From Ferruginibacter sp. (GTDB lineage Bacteria; Bacteroidota; Bacteroidia; Chitinophagales; Chitinophagaceae), in the NCBI GenBank assembly GCA_025352435.1, contig JANXTN010000371.1, forward strand, positions 1-18,527: DNA of 18,527 nt, read 5' to 3'. Below are positions 13,892 to 18,527 of the stretch, piece after piece (the first letter of the stretch is position 1; each line of letters begins with the position of its first letter). A model generated the notes under the pieces. That model did not search any database and was not told the origin of the DNA. It saw only the letters and a program-made list of their open reading frames with translations. The translations under genes were made by a program, and so were the position numbers.

Positions 13892-14491
13892 TTACAGATG
13901 AAGCCTATATATATTTTGTAACAATTTTTCATGAATGGAAATTACCTGTGGAATTAATAATTCAACATCATTGTTGTTGATGATGAAATCACATTGCTCC
14001 ATCTTTTTTCTTTCATCCATTTGATGCTGCATTCTTTTTTCTACAGCTTCTTTTGTAAGGCTGTCTCGTTTTATAACTCTTTGTATCCTTACTTCTAAAG
14101 GCGAGGAAACACCAATAACAAGATCAAGATTTTTTTGCGCATTCGCTTCAAATATTAGGGCAGCCTCTTTTATAGCATAAGGGCAAAACTGTTTTTGAAA
14201 CCATTTTTCTGAATCTGCAAGTGTTGCGGGATGAATAATTGAATTGATCAACAATGTTTTTTGTGGGTCAGAGAAAACGACTTCTGCTAAAAATGATGTG
14301 TTTAATTTTCCATCAATATAACTTTCAGTACCAAAATGTTTTATTACCTGCTGCTTCAGATTTTCATCTTCATTCATTAATTTTTTTGCCGCATTATCTG
14401 CATAATAAACCGGTATACCTAGTACTTCAAAAATACGAGCAACAGTAGTTTTACCCGAACCTATGCCACCTGTAAGACCAATTTTAAGCAT
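13892..14491 (-). CDS. coaE: Dephospho-CoA kinase
   Basis: A 199-residue cytoplasmic kinase for the last step of coenzyme A synthesis, phosphorylating the 3'-hydroxyl of dephospho-CoA with ATP. The P-loop GGIGSGKT is at residues 8-15. YYADNAAKKLM (29-39) sits where the family has its substrate-binding acidic residue. IIHPA (86-90) and the CoaE-type lid segment VIKRDSLTKEAVEKRMQHQ (about 138-156) are present, with the closing DFIINN (168-173). Length is normal. It lies downstream of yajC on the same strand but beyond a strong terminator, so it needs read-through or its own promoter in the 47 bases between. No good TAnnTTTG box is seen there. Confidence 0.95.
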   Translation of the reverse strand: MLKIGLTGGIGSGKTTVARIFEVLGIPVYYADNAAKKLMNEDENLKQQVIKHFGTESYIDGKLNTSFLAEVVFSDPQKTLLINSIIHPATLADSEKWFQKQFCPYAIKEAALIFEANAQKNLDLVIGVSSPLEVRIQRVIKRDSLTKEAVEKRMQHQMDERKKMEQCDFIINNNDVELLIPQVISIHEKLLQNIYRLHL

Positions 14492-14538
14492 GTCATCAAT
14501 TTATTTTTTAATTAAAGTACGAATTAAACTTTGGTCAA

Positions 14539-14585
14539 TAAAAAATGGCTTCAGGAATTAAAGATTTTCAATTCTGAAGCCATTT
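14539..14585 (-). terminator. Terminator after yajC
   Basis: AATGGCTTCAG-G-AATT (about 14544-14559) pairs with AATTCTGAAGCCATT (14570-14584) with a single bulged G and a ten-base loop. On the minus strand the hairpin is followed by TTTTTTATTG. It lies 17 bases after the yajC stop codon and separates the nusB operon from coaE. Confidence 0.87.
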
Positions 14586-14601
14586 AATAAACTTATAGTT
14601 A

Positions 14602-14931
14602 TTATTTTTTTATCTCAACAGCTGTTGATTTATTTACATTGGCTGTCCACTCCATGCTGATAGTACTTCTTTCAATTTTCATATAACTACCAGGGCTAGT
14701 TTCAAGTAACAATGTACCATCATCATTCAATTTATTTATGGTGCCGTGTATACCAGCAATAGTTACGATTTTGTCGCCTTTCTGCATATCTTCAACAAAC
14801 TTTTTTTGCTCCTTAGCCTTTTTAGATTGAGGACGAATCATAAAAAAATAGAAAACTAAAATCATTCCTCCCATCATTACTGGGGTAGTCCAAGATGAAG
14901 TTGGAGCCTGTAAAAAAATTGATAACTGCAT
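14602..14931 (-). CDS. yajC: Preprotein translocase subunit YajC
   Basis: A 109-residue inner-membrane accessory subunit of the Sec translocase that binds SecDF. A single membrane helix (about 16-32: TPVMMGGMILVFYFFMI) is followed by the signature RPQSKKAKEQKKF (33-45) and a small cytoplasmic domain with GDKIVTIAGIHGTI (52-65). Length is typical. It begins 40 bases after the DUF1573 gene in the order nusB, DUF1573, yajC. Its functional partner SecDF is encoded separately at 9514-12474. Confidence 0.95.
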   Translation of the reverse strand: MQLSIFLQAPTSSWTTPVMMGGMILVFYFFMIRPQSKKAKEQKKFVEDMQKGDKIVTIAGIHGTINKLNDDGTLLLETSPGSYMKIERSTISMEWTANVNKSTAVEIKK

Positions 14932-14971
14932 GTGTTTTATTTTATGTGAAAACTGTGTATGTATTTGAATA

Positions 14972-15406
14972 TTATTTTTTTTCTGTTACTTCTCCTGTTA
15001 ACAGTAATTCAGGAAATGCAGGTTCTGCATTAGAAGAAACCGTTACTGTTTTATGAGCATTACCTGCTCTGTGTTCACTATTAAATTTCACTTTTATAAA
15101 CCCTGTTTCCCCGGGCTTAATAGGCTGCTCCGGCTTTTCAGGAACCGTACAACCGCAGCTCGCACTTACATTAGTTACAATTAATGGTTTTGTTCCTGTA
15201 TTTTTAAACCGATAATTGTATTGTACAATTTCCCCCTCAGTAACTTTTCCAAAATTATAAATGCTGTCAATCAACTGCACTGTTGTAGGATCTTTAATTT
15301 CAATCTGTTGCTTTAATGGCTCATTTTTTTCCACCACTTTTTTATTACGGACATCGCAACTAACTAAAATAAATAATGCCGCTAAAATGAATGTGTATTT
15401 AAACAT
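14972..15406 (-). CDS. DUF1573 domain lipoprotein
   Basis: A 144-residue predicted lipoprotein. A hydrophobic N terminus (FILAALFILVSC) ends in the lipobox LVSC, with C17 as the lipidated residue. The DUF1573 domain (about 40-140) has FGKVTEGEIVQYNYRFKNTGTKPLIV and the conserved VSASCGCTVPE (C84, C86). The fold is probably an ASPM/Hydin-like immunoglobulin domain outside the inner membrane. Its function is unknown, though such genes are common in Bacteroidota. The start at 15406 puts the signal peptide at the N terminus and leaves four bases after nusB; a longer reading from 15442 would overlap nusB and spoil the signal peptide. C17 would be a substrate for an Lgt enzyme. Confidence 0.9.
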   Translation of the reverse strand: MFKYTFILAALFILVSCDVRNKKVVEKNEPLKQQIEIKDPTTVQLIDSIYNFGKVTEGEIVQYNYRFKNTGTKPLIVTNVSASCGCTVPEKPEQPIKPGETGFIKVKFNSEHRAGNAHKTVTVSSNAEPAFPELLLTGEVTEKK

Positions 15407-15410
15407 AGGA

Positions 15411-16340
15411 TTAATTTTTTTGTTTAAAATCTCGTTTGTCAAGTTTATTTTCTTTGTCTAACTCTTTGTGAATATTATCTAATAAGCCATTTACAAATTG
15501 TCCGCTTTGTGGCGTGCTGTATGCTTTGGCAAGATCTATATATTCGTTTATAGTAACCTTAGTTGGTATCGTTTCAAAATACAAAAATTCACAAACCCCC
15601 ATTTGCAATAAAATCAAATCCAATGCTGCAATACGATCGGCATCCCAATTTTTAAGTTTTGGTTTTATCAGTGTAAGCGTTTCGTCAGATTTATCCAAAA
15701 CTGTATTTAATAGATCTTTTGCAAACGTTCTTTTTTCCAGGCTTAAAAAATCCTGAAAATTCTGTTGACCAGGTTTATTTAAATAACTCAACACAAGCGT
15801 GTGCATCATTTCAGCATCATCGTCCCAGTTTATAAAATGCTCCTCAATATGGTTTATAAAATCTTCATTGGGCAATAATAGATCTGTAAAAATAAATTCA
15901 AGCATTCTTCTTTCACTTCTCTTTTCCCTTGATTGGTGTTCTATGTACTCTTGGTATTCCTCTGTTTCTACAAGTGACCTATAAATCTTTTTAAGCAAAT
16001 CTTTGTCTATTATATGCACCGGTTTAAGCTCATTTAATACTGCTTTGAAACTGGGTTCTTCTATAATTTTCCAAAGTATTTCATTGCCCGCTATTTTTGT
16101 ATTTATGGCAAGATCAGCAGCTGAAGGTAAATTTTTGCTTGCTTTGTTATTTGCATCTGTTTCTGCGTAGCGTGCAGTTTCTGTGATAAAATATAGAAGG
16201 TATCCAAAAAGTTGTTTGCTTTGGTCTATTTTTTTTGTGAGAATTGAAATGGGTTCTCCTGGTTTTACACCGCCACTCATACTGTCCAATGCGTACAGTG
16301 TTTGCATTACCTTCACCCTTATATTTCTTCTGCTTAACAT
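15411..16340 (-). CDS. nusB: Transcription antitermination factor NusB, long form
   Basis: A 309-residue RNA-binding protein that with NusE (S10) forms part of the antitermination complex on rRNA operons. The N terminus MLSRRNIRVKVMQTLYAL is the family's arginine-rich start. The second conserved part is near the C terminus: WDADRIAALDLILLQMGVCEFLYFETIPTKVTINEYIDLAKAYSTPQSGQFVNGLLDNI (about 234-292). About 130 extra residues, helical and charged, lie between the two; E. coli NusB is 139 residues in all. The long form is usual in Bacteroidota, and what the insert does is unknown. First gene of the nusB-DUF1573-yajC operon, with a -7 element 26 bases upstream. Confidence 0.94.
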   Translation of the reverse strand: MLSRRNIRVKVMQTLYALDSMSGGVKPGEPISILTKKIDQSKQLFGYLLYFITETARYAETDANNKASKNLPSAADLAINTKIAGNEILWKIIEEPSFKAVLNELKPVHIIDKDLLKKIYRSLVETEEYQEYIEHQSREKRSERRMLEFIFTDLLLPNEDFINHIEEHFINWDDDAEMMHTLVLSYLNKPGQQNFQDFLSLEKRTFAKDLLNTVLDKSDETLTLIKPKLKNWDADRIAALDLILLQMGVCEFLYFETIPTKVTINEYIDLAKAYSTPQSGQFVNGLLDNIHKELDKENKLDKRDFKQKN

Positions 16341-16365
16341 GGAGCCAAAACCTTTATTGAAGGCG

Positions 16366-16373
16366 CAAAATTA
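16366..16373 (-). promoter_or_regulatory. -7 element of the nusB operon
   Basis: On the minus strand TAATTTTG matches TAnnTTTG and is followed by C. It ends 25 bases before the nusB start codon, which supports that start. No clear -33 element was found. Confidence 0.5.
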
Positions 16374-16504
16374 AGGTTTTTGATGAGATATTATGGAATA
16401 GATTTTAGTGTCGATTTTCCTAAACTCCTTTTTGATATTCAATTTTACCATTGAGTAAAATGATAAGGATTGTCTGTAAAATTGTCTTATTAATTCAGTC
16501 TTTC

Positions 16505-16532
16505 TTTGACAATTCTGTAACATATATGACAA
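16505..16532 (+). promoter_or_regulatory. Repeated TGACAA upstream of groES
   Basis: TGACAA occurs at 16507-16512 and again at 16527-16532, exactly 20 bases apart (two helix turns), about 100 bases upstream of groES. The first is part of TTTGACA, a possible -35 type sequence. No TAnnTTTG box and no CIRCE inverted repeat is present in the 281-base nusB-groES gap, so the heat-shock control site is not identified. Confidence 0.3.
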
Positions 16533-16621
16533 CTATGCCTTTAAATTGAATTGGTATAATATTAGACTACAGTTACAAACATCGTTTTTTTAATACTTTT
16601 CTAAATCAAAAAAAATAAATT

Positions 16622-16909
16622 ATGGCTACTTCTAAGAAGCTAAACATCACACCACTTCACGACAGGGTTATTGTAAAACCTGCTGCCGCAGAAGAAAAAT
16701 CTGCAGGTGGAATTATTATTCCGGATACTGCTAAAGAAAAACCATCTAGAGGAATTGTATTAGCTGCAGGTCCAGGCAAGGTTGATGAGCCCGTAACCGT
16801 AAAACCGGGCGATACCGTTTTATATGGTAAATATGCAGGTACTGAAATTCAAATTGAAGGAGCGGATCTTTTAATAATGAGAGAGAGCGATATATTGGCG
16901 ATAGTGTAA
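16622..16909 (+). CDS. groES: Co-chaperonin GroES
   Basis: A 95-residue subunit of the heptameric lid that closes GroEL and traps unfolded protein for folding. [12 protein letters not shown] (9-20) opens the domain; the mobile loop that touches GroEL is [21 protein letters not shown] (24-44). [17 protein letters not shown] (60-76) and the terminal ESDILAI are typical. First gene of groES-groEL, 122 bases before groEL and in the same direction. Confidence 0.98.
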   Translation: MATSKKLNITPLHDRVIVKPAAAEEKSAGGIIIPDTAKEKPSRGIVLAAGPGKVDEPVTVKPGDTVLYGKYAGTEIQIEGADLLIMRESDILAIV

Positions 16910-16911
16910 AC

Positions 16912-16965
16912 AGACACAAGATATTAGACCTAAGACACAAGATTAAAGTCTTCGTTCTAAAGACT
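16912..16965. repeat. Direct repeat and hairpin in the groES-groEL spacer
   Basis: AGACACAAGAT occurs at 16912-16922 and 16933-16943, 21 bases apart. Just after it AGTCTT (16947-16952) and AAGACT (16960-16965) form a 6-bp stem with a seven-base loop. No T-run follows, so this should not stop transcription fully, but it could affect the stability or processing of the two-gene message. Confidence 0.5.
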
Positions 16966-17031
16966 ATTATAAAAACATTTAAACGTATTAAGTATTGCTA
17001 CTTGATACTCACATCTAACATTTAAAAAACA

Positions 17032-18527
17032 ATGAGCAAAATAATTTACTTCGATATCGAAGCAAGAAACAAAATGAAAAAGGGTGTTGATACCCTTGCA
17101 AATGCAGTAAAGGTAACGCTTGGGCCAAAAGGGCGCAATGTAGTTATTGAGAAAAAATTTGGTGCACCAGCTGTTACTAAAGACGGTGTGACAGTTGCAA
17201 AAGAAATTGAACTGGAGGATCCAATTGAAAACATGGGTGCTCAAATGGTAAAAGAAGTTGCATCTAAAACTGCAGAAATTGCAGGAGATGGTACTACAAC
17301 CGCAACCGTTTTGGCGCAGTCAATCATCAGCGAAGGTCTTAAAATGGTTGCTGCCGGTGCAAACCCGATGGATCTAAAAAGAGGAATTGACAAAGCAGTT
17401 TCTTTGATAGTTGAAAACTTACGCAGCCAAAGCCAAACTGTTGGTAATGATGCTAAAAAAATACAGCAGGTTGCAACAATCTCTGCTAACAATGATGAAA
17501 CTATCGGTAAGTTAATTGCTGAAGCTTTTGTAAAAGTTGGTAAAGAAGGTGTGATAACTGTAGAGGAAGCAAAAGGAACGGATACAACTGTTGACATTGT
17601 AGAAGGTATGCAGTTTGACAGAGGATACATTAGCCCGTATTTTGTAACCAACAGCGAAAAAATGCAGGTTGAATTGCAAAATCCTTACATCCTTATTTTT
17701 GATAAGAAGATATCTATAATGAAAGATATCCTTCACATTCTAGAAAAAGTAGCACAAAGTGGTCGTCCGTTATTGATCATTGCTGAAGATCTTGAAGGAG
17801 AAGCATTGGCAACATTAGTGGTTAATAAATTGCGCGGTACATTAAAAGTTGCGGCTGTAAAAGCACCGGGCTTTGGTGATCGTCGTAAAGAAATGTTGAC
17901 AGATATCGCCATTTTAACTGCAGGAACTGTAGTAAGTGATGAACTTGGTTTTAAATTAGAAGGTGTTGAATTAACTACTTTAGGTCAGGCAGCATCTGTA
18001 ATGATTGACAAAGACAATACTACAATCGTTGGTGGTAAAGGAGCTAAAAAAGATATAACTGCTCGTGTAAATCAAATAAAAGCACAGGTAGAAAATACAA
18101 CTTCTGAATACGATAAAGAGAAATTACAAGAGCGTCTTGCTAAACTTGCAGGTGGCGTTGCTGTACTGTATGTAGGTGCTACTACGGAAGTAGAAATGAA
18201 AGAGAAGAAAGACAGAATGGACGATGCATTGCACGCTACAAGAGCCGCGGTTGAAGAAGGTATTGTACCGGGTGGTGGTGTTGCATACATTCGTGCGTTG
18301 GTTGCTTTAGATCCAAAAGTAAAAGGCCAGATTGCTGATGAAACAACAGGTATGGCAATCGTTCGCCGTGCAATTGAAGAGCCGTTAAGAATCATTACTG
18401 CAAATGCAGGAGTAGATGGTTCTATTGTAGTAGAAGCAATAAAAAATGGCAAAGGAGATTTTGGTTACAATGCTCGCACAGAACAGTATGAAAATTCTAT
18501 GTTCAAAGCAGGTATTATAGATCCAAC
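17032..18527 (+). CDS. groEL: Chaperonin GroEL, cut by the right window edge
   Basis: The first 498 codons of the 60-kDa chaperonin, open at the right edge; a full protein would be about 540-550 residues. It forms the double ring in which GroES-capped, ATP-driven folding occurs. Visible signatures are [18 protein letters not shown] (29-46), the ATP site [12 protein letters not shown] with D86 (85-96), [10 protein letters not shown], the apical-domain [37 protein letters not shown], and [20 protein letters not shown] containing the catalytic aspartate region (397-398). Reading frame intact throughout. The start [20 protein letters not shown] matches the usual Bacteroidota N terminus. Confidence 0.98.
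   Translation, partial: MSKIIYFDIEARNKMKKGVDTLANAVKVTLGPKGRNVVIEKKFGAPAVTKDGVTVAKEIELEDPIENMGAQMVKEVASKTAEIAGDGTTTATVLAQSIISEGLKMVAAGANPMDLKRGIDKAVSLIVENLRSQSQTVGNDAKKIQQVATISANNDETIGKLIAEAFVKVGKEGVITVEEAKGTDTTVDIVEGMQFDRGYISPYFVTNSEKMQVELQNPYILIFDKKISIMKDILHILEKVAQSGRPLLIIAEDLEGEALATLVVNKLRGTLKVAAVKAPGFGDRRKEMLTDIAILTAGTVVSDELGFKLEGVELTTLGQAASVMIDKDNTTIVGGKGAKKDITARVNQIKAQVENTTSEYDKEKLQERLAKLAGGVAVLYVGATTEVEMKEKKDRMDDALHATRAAVEEGIVPGGGVAYIRALVALDPKVKGQIADETTGMAIVRRAIEEPLRIITANAGVDGSIVVEAIKNGKGDFGYNARTEQYENSMFKAGIIDP

Noticed and set aside
16341..16621. CIRCE element for HrcA control of groESL.
   Set aside because: The TTAGCACTC/GAGTGCTAA arms are not present anywhere in the nusB-groES gap.
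17241..17651. Long minus-strand open reading frames inside groEL (also 18072-18452).
   Set aside because: They oppose a fully conserved groEL frame; long antisense frames are a codon-bias effect in groEL genes.

Overview
The window looks like ordinary chromosome of a member of the Bacteroidota, most likely in or near the Chitinophagaceae (the family is inferred). The evidence is AT-rich DNA, no Shine-Dalgarno sequences, several -7 elements of the Bacteroidota form TAnnTTTG just ahead of genes, a fused SecDF, a long NusB, a zinc-free type B L31, a TonB-receptor-like outer-membrane protein with a carboxypeptidase-type N-terminal domain, and a DUF1573 lipoprotein. No insertion sequence, phage gene, CRISPR array or plasmid function was seen.

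Layout. (1) 1-87: the 3' part of a proline tRNA (anticodon GGG) and its terminator. (2) 249-2610, minus strand: a tight three-gene operon for arsenosugar biosynthesis. It is transcribed as a carboxymuconolactone-decarboxylase/AhpD-like protein, then the radical SAM enzyme ArsS, then the arsenite methyltransferase ArsM. This is the only accessory-looking module. (3) 2945-3995: a small heat shock protein (minus) and a bacilliredoxin (plus), divergently arranged. (4) 4120-8541, plus: a divergent Lgt-family membrane protein with a large inserted segment, an outer-membrane beta-barrel protein, and the nucleotide-binding protein YajQ. (5) 8654-9422, plus: L31 type B with a hairpin in its leader, then an A-type iron-sulfur carrier (IscA/ErpA-like). 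(6) 9514-12474, minus: SecDF. (7) 12692-13885, plus: a class I aminotransferase, converging with coaE (13892-14491, minus) with only 6 bp between stop codons. (8) 14602-16340, minus: nusB, DUF1573 lipoprotein, yajC. (9) 16622 to the right edge, plus: groES and groEL, the latter cut by the window end.

How the genes fit together. ArsM should methylate arsenite and ArsS should then put a 5'-deoxyadenosyl group on the dimethylated arsenic, the committed step towards arsenosugars. The role of the small AhpD-like partner is unknown. SecDF and YajC belong to the same Sec accessory complex although their genes are about 2 kb apart. The Lgt-family protein, if active, would act on lipoproteins such as the DUF1573 protein. 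Hsp20, GroES and GroEL are chaperones, and bacilliredoxin and the AhpD-like protein are thiol-redox proteins.

I found no clearly undescribed system. The points most worth a second look are the arsenosugar operon beside a tRNA gene, the unusual Lgt homologue, the L31 leader hairpin, and several long inverted repeats in intergenic DNA.
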